64,000 nucleotides of DNA from assembly GCF_037038585.1 (NCBI RefSeq), contig NC_092520.1:193440604-193504603 (forward strand), read 5' to 3'. The notes below the pieces were generated by a model, which saw only the letters and a list, made by a program, of their open reading frames with translations, searched no databases and was not told the DNA's origin. The position numbers were made by a program, and so were the translations under genes. Of the stretch, positions 1 through 10,892 are shown piece by piece; position 1 is the stretch's first letter; every line of letters begins with the position of its first letter. Origin of the DNA: Patagioenas fasciata (lineage: Eukaryota; Chordata; Aves; Columbiformes; Columbidae).

Positions 1-1049
1 CAGAGATGACAGGAGTGTTAGACTTTGAAGAGCAAGAGAAATAGGGCTCTGTTGTACTTGAGAACTTTCCAACCCCATATGGCATTCCTTTGCTATAGAT
101 GGAAAAAGTCTGTTTGGGTTTTTTTATTTTAATATCTTGTCTTTATGATGTTTTAGGACTGGAATTCTTTCACTTTATTCCCTGCATATCTCATCTATTA
201 AATAATGTCTCTATTCCTTTCTAATGAGGGCAGGTACATGGAGAAACAGAAAGAGATCTTTCTGCATTACACAAGTTTTTCTTGGGTTTAGTATTAATCA
301 AGAAACACACGTATGCTTAAGGATTTAGGGGGAGGGAAATCGTAAGAAAGTTTGTCTTCTGAGAGTCCCTTTGACTGGTCAGCTTTTTACTTCTCAATGA
401 ACTTGCCAGCCAGCTACAAGGGACTCGGCTCGCAGAACTCGGGCTGGGAGCTGCCTTCATGATGCTCCAGGAGGGACATGGGCTTGTGTGTGACCTTGTG
501 CCGTGACAGAGGCAGGTGGTGTCACCCGGAGGACCAAGCTGGCAGGAAGAAGTGTGGAATGTGCAGGGCATCCCACAGCTTTTGCTGCAGACGGCTTGGT
601 CTGACAGCTGCGTGTGACATGAGAGCTCAGGCTGATTTTAAAAATAGTGTCCTGACTTCAGAACCTCAGGTAGAAAATGTATTACTATAAAGCTGGCAGT
701 TCTTCTATAGTAAATATCAACACTTTTTTTTTCCCTCCCAAGACCTTAGCATTACCTAATGAAGAACTTAAATATGAATACATTATTTCAGTTTTCTTCC
801 CAGGCTAGCTTTACCTAAATGTGTTAAATCCTTTCATTCTGTGACATGTGAAAATATACTTCTGCTAGTTTAAGATTAAAAATATTCTTTAAGGAGTTTT
901 CATATGTAAAATGCTAATAGATTTGTACTATTGAAAGACTTCAAAATGGAGAAGATCCATACAGTAAAAATGGTGGTAAACATGAAAAAAGATTGGCTTA
1001 CATTTCTGAGATAGAAGAACCAGTCTTTGTTCCCTTGGGGAAAAAAATG
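1..1049. other. unique non-coding sequence
   Basis: I see no gene here. Open frames of 84 codons (minus, 317-571) and 70 codons (plus, 478-690) overlap on opposite strands in the most GC-rich part, neither resembles a known protein, and neither has flanking splice signals that would make it an exon. A 9-T run begins at 724. The rest is AT-rich unique sequence. Confidence 0.6.
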
Positions 1050-1140
1050 TAGAATAACTTAGGTTGGAAAGGACCACCAAATGTTGTGTAGCCCAACACC
1101 CTGCTCAGATCAGGGCCAGTGAGATCATGTTGTTCAGAAC
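1050..1140 (-). mobile_element. CR1 LINE 3'-end relic
   Basis: Read on the + strand this begins with an AGAAT motif followed by AGGTTGGAAAGGACC, a GTAGCCCAACACCCTGCTCAG block and a TTGTTCAGAAC block. This is the reverse complement of the avian CR1 3' untranslated end, so the element is on the minus strand. Only about 90 bases remain: it is 5'-truncated inside the 3' UTR and carries no coding sequence. CR1 copies are usually truncated from the 5' side because reverse transcription starts at the RNA 3' end. The match is from memory of the family, not from a search. Confidence 0.88.
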
Positions 1141-4100
1141 ATATGAACTATTTAGTGGTCTACTCTACATAGCTCTAAACTTAAGTATATAGTGGTGAGT
1201 TTACTGGAATTTCTGAAAGGGAAAAAAATTGAATTGTAATAGGTCTTGTTTGTCTTCACTTTGCAGAAGAAAAAAGGAAGCAAGAGGGAGCCTGAGGAAA
1301 TAAGTTCTTTACTATGCATTTCCTATTTTTAGATGGAAATAAAAATTTCATCAGGCTAAACCTTACTTTCCATACTCAATTATTCCCAAGAAATTTGAAA
1401 TAAGTATAGATGCAGGCTTTTCAAGAGTATGCTGCTAGAAGTCAATTTCTGAAGCAAAGGGAAACTGCAAGGTGACATTGCTTTTGAAAATTGAGCCTTA
1501 ATACAGGGCTTCATTTAGGCATCCATCCTTGAAAATGGATGGTGAACTATGCAAGGGTTGGGAGGGAAAGGGGAAAGAAGGAGATGCAAGAAAATGATAG
1601 TAGATAAAAGTACAAGGTAATTTAAGTCCTTGGTTAATGCCTCTGTTTGAAATTAGCACTGGTTCATTTGGTCATCCAACCATTGGCAGCTCAAAGTCAA
1701 ATTCTTACCATGAAGTGTTCTTGCCACAGATTGGGCTTGAGTAAGTTAGTTATGGGTCTACTGTTGTCTTCTAGAAAAGTGGCCCCTCCAGGGCAGAATC
1801 AGGATGCTCCGTAAATAGCTTTCTAGTGCTTTGCATATCCCCAAAACATATTGAGAGGGCACCTGTAGTATAGAAAAGCAGAGAACGATGCTTATCAATA
1901 ATGGCAATTGTAATGAGTTTCACCTTTTATAAGGCTGTGTTGAATCTCCAGTGGTCAGACAGTGTAAACATCCATCACTGAGTTCTGAACATGAAATGTT
2001 GCATCACTCCTGTGCTGAGGGAGCTGAGAACCTGTTCTGTTGTTCCAGGTGAGAAGAGCAAGGGGAACAGCCCAGGGCTCAGTTCTGGGGCTCGCCTGAT
2101 ACCCGCTGGAGCACAACTGAACAACGCTAAACGCTGACGCTGCCTCATCTCCTCCTGAAGTCACAGCAGAAGTGGGTTCCTCTCTCCCAAGCTGTGGTGT
2201 GCACACAGACTTCTCATGTGAACTTTTTGTTTTCAGGTAAGTTCACTTCTTCCTTTTTAGAAAATATATTTTTCTAAATGGGAAATGGTATTATTGTTCT
2301 AGACCAATTTGTTGCTATTCATCAAGACTTTCAGACATTGATGGAGCGTATAATAAATGTTTATTACTACTAATGGAGATAAAATTTCTAGGAGCCAATC
2401 TTGCAAGAGGCATTAAAAAATTAACAAAAAAAAAAACCTGAAAGGAAGAACAGCTTGGCAGAGGTTCTGTATTCATAAACCTATTTATAGATAGTGCACT
2501 GGGTAGAAGAGCAGGTTTGTGCCTCTGCCAGCAAGATGCTGCAGCTGACTGCTGTGCAAGTGCTTGCCCTAATTTTACACTTACATTTGGAGTCTCCCAG
2601 GGGCATGCTGAGCAGATGTGCGATTGACCTGAATCTCGAAGGTGCGCAGGTTTGACTGTGTCTCTGATGGTGATTGGAGAGATTTGATCAACTTCTTTTC
2701 CACAGCTTGTTCACCTTGATTAACATGTGTTGGTTTGACTGGTTTCTCAGAAACCAGCTTGTAAAATCTTCTTCCAACTAAGAGTTTTCTTTATCCTCAT
2801 GTGGCCAAAGGGACTTGAAGCAAAGATTGACAGAGGGGTTGCACAAAGATGGCTCGTGGTCTGTTCTTTCACTGTGAAGTGGTTTAAAACCATTTTGTTA
2901 GCTGGCTTGGTGCTGGTGATGCTCCTGGAAGTGCTGCTGTTGGGAGCGCTGGTTCCAGTCTGGCGTGAGCCCGGAAGGGAAGGTGAGGGATGTCACTGGG
3001 GTCCCCTGTGCTGCCTTCATCTCAGCTACCCGTAATATTTGTCTGTAGGCCGCGCTTTCTTGGAAGATAGCACTTAGCCTTTCCAGCAAGAGAAACGTGT
3101 CTCCTGTCCCAACAACAAAGAGAAACAAAACAATGGGAGAGGAAAATAAATTTTACAAAGAGCCAAGTTAAGAAAACACGTGTATTCTAGTGTTTAGTTA
3201 GTAGCTGGCTGCATGCCAGCTTGTGAGGTTTTTTTGTTTTGGGTGTTAGTTTATTGTGTTTTTTCTTTTAGGTGCTTCTTTGCATAAAGTTTTACTTCCC
3301 TTTAAAAATTAATGGGAAAGGGAGGGATCAAAAATACAGTTTTATATTCATGTGAGCTACAGAATGATAAAAGTGAAGACAGTTGTTCTAAAACAAAAAA
3401 GTACATTCTGCATTCACACATTCATTTTTGTACCTAAAAATCATGACTTTTTGAAATGCAGGAAAAAGCATGAAAATAGCCACTGTTTAAGCTTGTTTAG
3501 AAATACACATCAGGGAAGATGAATATCGCTAAAGAACAAAGGTGGGTCTTATGGGGGATGTGAACGTTAAGGGTGGACTCACTGAAAGCAAGTAATAGCA
3601 GAGTAATTTTGCTGTGGAATTTTAAACCAATTATATGAATAACAGAGGATATGTTCTGAAAGTAGCCAGAACTGCTTTTTTGTGGGTATAGCTAGTGTGG
3701 TTTCAGAAAGCCTCAGCCCAGGCGGGGTTAGCGCTTCCACAGCTGAGACAGCGTGAGTGCTTGTGCGTCTGGCTGTACATCCTCACCTCACTGCAAACAG
3801 TCCTTTCTCAATCTGCCTTTCCCATGGTAAATCTTCCAAAAAAATGCACAAAGGTGTGTCTGATAATACCCAGTGCCTCCACTCATTTCTGTGTCTGATT
3901 GGAAAGTCTGACGCTCAAATGATGTTTGGTCCTAGATTTTGCAATGATTAGATGTTTTGATAAGGTGCATGAAACTACATCAAACTTTTCCTGAAATTAC
4001 TGCAGGCTTTGCATAACTGGACTGATTAAAGGTAGTATATCACGAAGCTTTCTCTGATCTAGTTGTTTCTTGAGCTCTGTTCCTTTGAAAGGAAGATTAG

Positions 4101-7100
4101 CAACCTTGTGCTTTTTAATAAAATGAGCCGGGAACTAAAAGTCCACTGTCAGCAGTTTGGCTTGAACGCCAGAGTATGTGGCTCATTGCTCTACAGAACA
4201 TGGAGGATATTAAATGTGGATATTAATTTCGTTCGTTCCTCCTTCACAAAGAAAATAGAAAATGTTCATACAAGGGGGGGGGGAATAGTTTATGGGTTTC
4301 TTTAGCATTGCTTTTCATAATATGCAATTAGGAACTCTGAAGCATAGTGAAGTGTTTCCTGGTTAGACATGTGTAATTAAGTACAAATCAGGCTGGGGTT
4401 TTGGGGTGTTGTTTGGTCATCTCTACAAAACTTTATTTTCTTTCTATAAACTTTCTTCAAATTACATTAATCTTCAAAGTTTTCCCGTAAAATGGGTGGC
4501 CAGGGTAAGCGTTTCTGCAAATCCATTTCATCTGAAGATTTTGTCTCTAAAGTTGTTCAAATAAGCGTAGCTGTGAATTTGATTCACTTGTGTGGCAATG
4601 AACTTCACATGTAAATCGAGCTTCTAAGTCCGCATTGTGCTAGAAGGTGCTAATGGCTGCCATCAATCAGAGGGCTGGTAAAAGTTGTTCTCCTCCTCTC
4701 CCCCAGACTAAATGAGACAGCAATTAAATGCCCTTTTGTGGAGTGATAGCTGAGACAATGGAAATCAATGTCCAAAGCACAAACCAGAATGGCAAGTCTT
4801 AAGTATAAGCTAAGCCAATTGTCCCCAGGGATTGGCATGTTGATTTGCTTACAGCTGAGAGGGTATATGAAAGGAATAACTGGGAGTGTAGACAGCAAGA
4901 GCAGCAGTAATGCTCTTTGGAGCCAAGCCAGAAGGGAATATTTGCTGGGAAGACTCCTCAATGGGGCTGTGCTGCCATCATCTTGCCTCCCTGCAACCCC
5001 GGCTCAGCCAGCAGTACATTGTTGATCAGGAACAGGCCCTGGCGTAAGATCATGATCAGAAAATATGACAAGAATTTTGTTTGTGGCATGGTTTTATGTT
5101 GGCTGCTTTAGAATAGGCAGTATCTGATCTGGTATGAAGCCTACTGATGCAAACTTAACCATTCAGCTTTTCTGAGAGTGCTTCAGCTGGCAAGGTGAGT
5201 TTAGATTCAACCAGTGCTGTTACTGCACTGGTGTAGATCACTGGAACAGGATTTGCTGCATTGTCAAGCTGCATGCTGAGAACAACATCCGCCCTCCCCA
5301 AATGCCATCACTTTTGTTCCTGAGTGCTTACAGGTGCTGGAGTTACTCTTATGTCTCTCCTAAATCAAATTGCCCTGTAAAAAACCCTAGTTTGCTCCTC
5401 TGTTTCTTGTAGATGAAAATAATCCTGTGAGACCATTAGTACTGGTTAACAATTATGTCTAAAGGACATGCAGTCACTTAGTTGGGTGAACGTGTTTTGC
5501 CAGTTCTCTTCACCCCAGATCTTCTCCAAAGCTCGTTGTGTCAGTGGGACACTTCCCTTTGACTCCAGCTCACAATTCTGCCTTCGCTTTATTGCCTTGC
5601 TGAAAGGGCTTTAATATACTCGTGTGCACAGGGCTGCATTGTCTCTAATCTCTGTGGGTTTTTGTTTTGTTTTGTTTTCTGCCTTTGTGTGAAACTGTAA
5701 ATGCATGGAGAACAAGCAGCTGTTGCATTTACTAATGGCAAGAACGCTGCTCTCATGCAGTTCATATGCTGTTGGCAGAGACTGTGACTATATGATGCTT
5801 TGCAGCAGCTCAGATAAACTGAAAGACTTGTGCAGGTTTAAGGCTCCGAAGAAATGTTACAGTAAGAAATTATTTTATTTTTGTGCTGAAAAGTATTGCA
5901 CACAGATGATGAGAGTTATCTGAAGTAATACTAGAATTTGACTGAAAGAAAATATGTCCGTTTAGAGACTTCTGTATTGAATTTGTTCTGTGGAGCGCTG
6001 TCTGTCACAGCTCATTTGAGGGCTTGAACAAAACTATACCTGTATTAAGAGGTCCACAGAAATCAGCAGGCATTGGGAATGGACTCATACAAAACCTTCT
6101 AGTTGGTGTTCCTTGTCCTGATCACTCAGTGTGATAAGACACTGTCTTTCTCTTGTCCCAGTCAAGGAGACACACTCTTGCCAAACTCATGTTCTACTGC
6201 ACTCACATTTAATCTTTTACCATGAATGACATACTTCACAATCCCACTGTCTTCATAGCAATTCAGGTGTTCTCCTCTGACATGATGTCTGGTTCTAGCC
6301 TTGACATACACCTCACTTGCGCATCAGGTTCTCTGTTAAAGTAAAGGAGAGACCCAAGGAACCAGAGAGGCTCTGTATGGGTACAGCAATACACTGCCGT
6401 GTTACCAGCATGGCTATCATATTTCGAACCTTTCAATTGAGACCTTGGATTATTAATGTGATCTTCGCTATTACCAATACTGATACCTTTTCTGAAATAT
6501 TAAAGCATTCTTATCAATAAGTATAAATTTTATGACATGACCAAGATGATCATAGGCATAGAGAGTGCAAAAAGCTATTTTGTACTGTTTTATATTTAAT
6601 TATTCCATGTGTAATTTTGAAGAATCATGGATTAGGGTTTTCTTTAGATATCTACTTCTATATTGCAAGCCTTCAGTTGTCCAGTAAAGCAGAGCCATTG
6701 ACTGCTATTTGATGTGTCCATTACCTCCTGTAAATGCCTTGGAATACAATGAGGTAGCATGCAGACTTCAGAGCTGTCATGACAGGTATTAAGAACGTGT
6801 CAAATCCCAGTGATGACTGATAACATATCTGTCATTTGTGATGGGATTATTAGGAAGGGGAAAACCACTAGGAGAAGGATACTCTAGGAAAAAAAAGAGG
6901 GGGAGGGTAAGACAGGAGGAGAGAGGATTTACTGTTCTTTGGAGCTGCCTGGTTTAATTAAGCCTTGTCTAGTCCATAAACAAATCTATTAGCTTCCTGA
7001 ATGCTTTGGCAGCTTACACACTCCAACGCTGCAGGAACAATTCTGTGGAATTGAGGTTTCTCGTTGGTTAGTTGTACTATAGGTACTGTGGCTGTGATGA

Positions 7101-7316
7101 AGGTTCTTGACCAGTAAATGGAAACATCTAGTGCAATAGTACTATATTTTTAAATTTTGTTTTCTAATTGAGAGTGTAACAGAATATTGTGGAAGAAAGA
7201 ATTCAGTGGGCATATAAGACATTTTCTGCATGGAAACTCTTTATAGAACCAAGGAAGGAGAACTGTCTACCAGTGCCATTTAATTTTCATCTTTGGTTAG
7301 CAAAAGGATGTGAAGG
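1141..7316. other. unique non-coding sequence
   Basis: This stretch carries no recognisable gene. It holds the juxtaposed splice-site motifs at 2049-2242 and an inverted repeat with 9-bp arms (2256-2264 and 2270-2278). Other small items are an 11-A run near 2426 and a run of ten Gs near 4274. The longest open frame is 103 codons (minus, 4650-4961), overlapped by frames on the other strand and with no familiar protein sequence. I see no further repeat that I can name. Confidence 0.55.
2049..2236 (+). other. candidate cryptic or recursive-splicing exon
   Basis: A pyrimidine-rich tract ending in TTGTTCCAG at 2048 is followed at once by GTGAGA, so a 3' splice site and a 5' splice site are fused. 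188 bases on, the tract TTTTTGTTTTCAG (ending 2236) is followed at once by GTAAGT (2237-2242), an even better fused pair. Fused sites of this kind are the signature of recursive splicing in very long vertebrate introns, where the first pair would delimit a cryptic exon ending at the second donor. The interval has stops in the frames I read and no familiar protein. It needs the window to be inside a + strand transcript, which is not shown. Confidence 0.25.
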
Positions 7317-7425
7317 ATTTTTTTGTTTTGTTTTGTTTGGTCGGTTGTTTTTTTGTTTGTTTGTTTGTTGTTGGTTTGGTTTGGTTTGATTTGGTTGTTT
7401 GTTTGTTTCTTTTCTTTTCTTTCCC
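7317..7425. repeat. G/T-rich low-complexity array (GTTT/GGTTT)
   Basis: About 110 bases made almost only of T and G in GTTTT, GTTT and GGTTT units, ending in a TTTTC tract. Open frames across it (7189-7389 and 7310-7540) encode strings of Phe, Val, Leu, Cys and Gly that merely mirror the repeat and are not genes. Confidence 0.9.
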
Positions 7426-8887
7426 CTGGGTGTATATCTTGTGTGTGGAAAGAAGGGTGACCTTCATCTCACTTGTAAAATTGAGTTCTGTTTGTGTACC
7501 TAGTACACAAACTGATGCCTTTCAGGTGTTTTTAGGCTGAGCCGTAAACACATCAAAGGTCTAAAAGTTGTTAAATATTAAGACAAAAGAAGCATCTTCT
7601 TATACTGCCTTCTGGTATTGGGGCAACACCAGGACAGAGGAGGTGACCTGTGTGCTGCTTGCTGTCAGCATCCTTTTGGTGCAGGAGTATCCCCACGAGT
7701 GTCAGAACCGGCGTAGTGATCTCATGGCCCCTACACACAGAGCTAAATTTGAGGCGGGACATATTAGATGTCAGGAGAAGGGGAGACTTGAAGTTCAGTG
7801 GGCTGAGACAGCTGTTGTTGGCTATCATTTGCTTCCTTAAACTCCCTTTCAGCAGGATAGCCTTTGAGCAGAGACTGTCCGCATAACACTGTCCAGATTG
7901 TCTGTCTTTCTTTTCTGCCAATTTATCTGTTGTCTTTCTATGAAAAGGGACCTGCTCTTTATCTCTGCCCCTTCCACAGGCACAGCCAAGGTGCTTATCA
8001 ACTCTCTCGGGACCCCCAGTCCAACAGGGAAGAAGAGGTAGTGGGGGTCAGCCCACTGCCCAGGTGGGCACTCAGGTACTGCTAGACTGTTGCTGGAGGG
8101 CAGCTGCCGTGTTGGATGTGTTCAACCAGGGGGGTTGCCAGCTTGAGTGACATAGCTGGTGGCCATTCATGCTGGTTGATGGCTCAGAGAGGAGCAACTT
8201 CTCTGAAGGGTAAGCAAGAGGCCAAGTGGTGGTCTTGGGTTTGGAAAGCAGAGAGGCAGAGAAGACCTGTGTGAAGACCAAGCTGTAGCTGTCCTGATGT
8301 GGAGTGAACAATGTTTGATTGATATTTAAACGATGGGTGTTATGTTATAAGCACACAGTGGCCTAGGCATGGGGCAAGGAGCGGTGGTGTGGCAGCAGGG
8401 TGGACAACTGGCCTCCTGCCCCTGCAGAAGGATGTGCTGGAGCAGGCAGCAATGGCTGCGCAGGTGCTGGGGCGCAGGCTGTGAGCTGTGGGGTGAGTGA
8501 TGGCAGGGGTGGGGATGGTGCCCATCACGTGCTGGCTCTCAGCAGGATATCTTGTGTGTTCCATAGGGGAAGAGCATGAACTGGGGCTGCTACAGCATGT
8601 CCATGGGCTCAGGCCCTTGCTTACCTCATGGAAACTCTCCTGCCCAGGCCCTCGGGAAATAATTATTTTTGTTGTTTCCCCCACTGTTTCTGAATGCACA
8701 TTTACCCCACCCACAGAGGCTGGCTGAGCAAAGACTAAAAAGCAGTGATGCAATGATACTGGGTTTTATATGTGATGTATTGAGGCTTAATTAATTTCCC
8801 AAGGTAGCGCTCTTGTGGGCCTTGTGGCCTAGTGATTTGGGTATCTCAGCCCAAAGCTGGTTTAACTAAAGAGTTCTTAAAGGGGCC
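7426..8887. other. unique sequence, GC-richer block
   Basis: The block from about 8020 to 8700 is richer in G and C than its surroundings, and this lengthens chance open frames: 116 codons (minus, 7571-7921), 79 (minus, 8072-8311) and 137 (minus, 8340-8753), each with competing frames on the + strand. None gives a recognisable domain. I considered an LTR because of the base composition but found no TG...CA ends or flanking duplication. Confidence 0.5.
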
Positions 8888-8950
8888 TTTTTGTTTGTTT
8901 GTTTGTTTGTTTGTATTTTTGTTTTTGTTTTGTTTTGTTTTTAATTTTTT
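8888..8950. repeat. (GTTT)n microsatellite
   Basis: Six tandem GTTT units are followed by degenerate GTTTTT and GTTTT units. It is an ordinary simple repeat, and the 60-codon frame over it (8832-9014) is an artefact of the array. Confidence 0.92.
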
Positions 8951-10793
8951 CATCCAGAAGCAGAACTCAGCGTTTCTTCAGAGTAAATTGAACTGTGCAC
9001 CCGGAAATCATTAATCATACAGTAAAATCTTGGCTTCATTTTGCCCCTTTATATGAAGGAGACTACTGTACAGGTTGTTAATGGTGTGTCTTGCTGGCTG
9101 GCCATACCTCAGTTCATACCAATTAAGTATGGTTTTATAACGAAGAAGGGCTGTGGAGAATGGTGCTGCAGCAGAGTCTTCCTCCACCAGGCACAGGTTT
9201 GCTTTTGGCCCCAGGTAGATGCTCTTGTATGCTGATACTGGGCAGCCTTTGGTGTGAGGCTTGACTCTTCAGTGGCTGCCTCTTCAGGAGGGGACACCAG
9301 TGCAAACAGGGACTGCTGGCAGCATTCACAGCCTACTTTTTTTTTTTTTCCAGTGCTCTCACTGTCTTTTATTGACTCCTGTATTTAATACATTCATGTG
9401 GTGAATGGGTTTGCTGTCCCAAGAAGGGCCTATGGTAAAGTGCACGTGAGCTTGGAGGACTTCTCTAAGGGAAACTATTCCTTCTCTGTACTCTCTCTCC
9501 CTTCCCCAATTCACTAGATTTTCAGTTTAAAAGAAGAAATAGCAACACTTATCTGGGAGATGTTGCAGAAGCTGACTTGAGATTCAACTATTTATTTCTT
9601 TCATTTTGCTGTACATGAAGTGTCCTGAGATAACACAGAAAATCATGAGGTTGGGGGAGTCACCTCTGAAGATCACTGAACTTTTAATAAAATTCCTTTG
9701 AGAATCCAAGATCAACACTGCCCTGCATGGTCTCAGTTCTGCTTTACATGTGCTCCCACTTAGCTGCAGCCCAGTTCTTGATTTATTTTTTTATTTAATG
9801 ATAGGATTAGAAGCATCCTCCTAAAACCAAACCATCTAATTTAAATACACAAGAATATCTTTAACCTGGAAAAAACAAAACAAAACAAAAAAACAGCAAA
9901 GAAATCCCCTTGGAAGTCTACCTCTTGAGTTCATCACATATTTGAATGAAAACTGATTTCAGTGTTTGTTTGGACAAAGTAAAACATTTCAAAAAATTAA
10001 AGAAATCAGCAGTGGTGGTGGTTGCTGTTTGGGGGAGGGAAGATGGAAAGTGAAATATTGCAAAACAGCTTTTTGCTGATAACAAACAAAGCCCAATGGG
10101 AGATTTCTGTTTTGAAAACATGCAACTGTTGACATGAGGATGTTTGTTAAAATACTTTTAGTGCCGATAAAGGAAAGCAACGTTCACTGGAGTTCTGGTA
10201 ATCTGGAACAAAAACACATGTTAAACTCTGGTTGCTCTGCTCTGGATGGTAATGTTATGTTACATGTAGGAAAAGTTTTTCTCAGCAAACGGTTTCCTCT
10301 ATTGTTTCCCCCTGTAAGCCTTTTATGCTGTATTTAGAGGAGAGGGAATGAGAGAGAGAGTGAGAAAGAGGTTTGGTCACAAGGTGAATAGTGTGCTACA
10401 CTAATGTCTCTGATAAGGCTTTCAAGGTGGTGTTTGCAAGTTGAAAGGTTGCAGCTAAGCCTTGGTAAAACTAAAAAATTTGTACTCATTTTAATTGTGG
10501 TGTAAAGCATCAGTATTATCATATGAAAAGCACCAGCGATTCCTTGACTTGCTTGATAAAATAAGAATCTGCTCACGGTAATGACCATTAACTCACTGAC
10601 AGGATGATAAAGAGATTATAGGGTTCAGCTTCCCATTTATAAAGAACTGGTTGGTGCACGTGTTATTCTGCTAGTCCCATCTCAGTGTATGTTGTGGAAC
10701 AGTCATGGAAAACACTTTTAATATTTTTAATGTGCTACCTGACAGCGTGATCTCTACAGTATACAATTTTCTGTTCCTCTGACCTCTTACACA
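8951..10793. other. unique non-coding sequence
   Basis: It contains a 13-T run at about 9338 and an A/C-rich tract at 9869-9895 (the complementary orientation to most arrays in the window). A short GAGAGA tract lies at about 10346. Open frames reach 84 codons (minus, 10334-10588) without protein resemblance. No repeat element or gene is recognised. Confidence 0.55.
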
Positions 10794-10892
10794 CCAATTG
10801 TATTGGGAAAGCATTAATTAAATGGGAACAATATATTTATTGTGACTTCAAGTTGCTTTTATCGCTGTTCCTATTGTTCAGGTTCCTGAACA
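10794..10892. promoter_or_regulatory. cluster of three short perfect palindromes
   Basis: Three perfect inverted repeats follow each other within 99 bases: CCAATtgtATTGG (10794-10806), ACAATAtattTATTGT (10828-10843) and TGTTCAGGttCCTGAACA (10875-10892). The first contains paired CCAAT boxes (NF-Y core) and ATTGT cores. The second is a head-to-head pair of SOX-type ACAAT motifs. The third overlaps another ATTGTT core. The intervening sequence includes ATTAATTAAA. The arrangement suggests a small regulatory element, possibly SOX-bound. This is inference from motifs only: AT-rich palindromes also arise by chance in 64 kb. Confidence 0.35.

Noticed and set aside
7189..7540. Hydrophobic Phe/Val-rich frames that could look like membrane proteins
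   Set aside because: The hydrophobic stretch is a direct translation of a G/T simple repeat.
8072..8753. GC-rich block considered as a second LTR or gene fragment
   Set aside because: No TG...CA termini, no flanking duplication, no polyadenylation or promoter motifs in order, and no recognised protein sequence.
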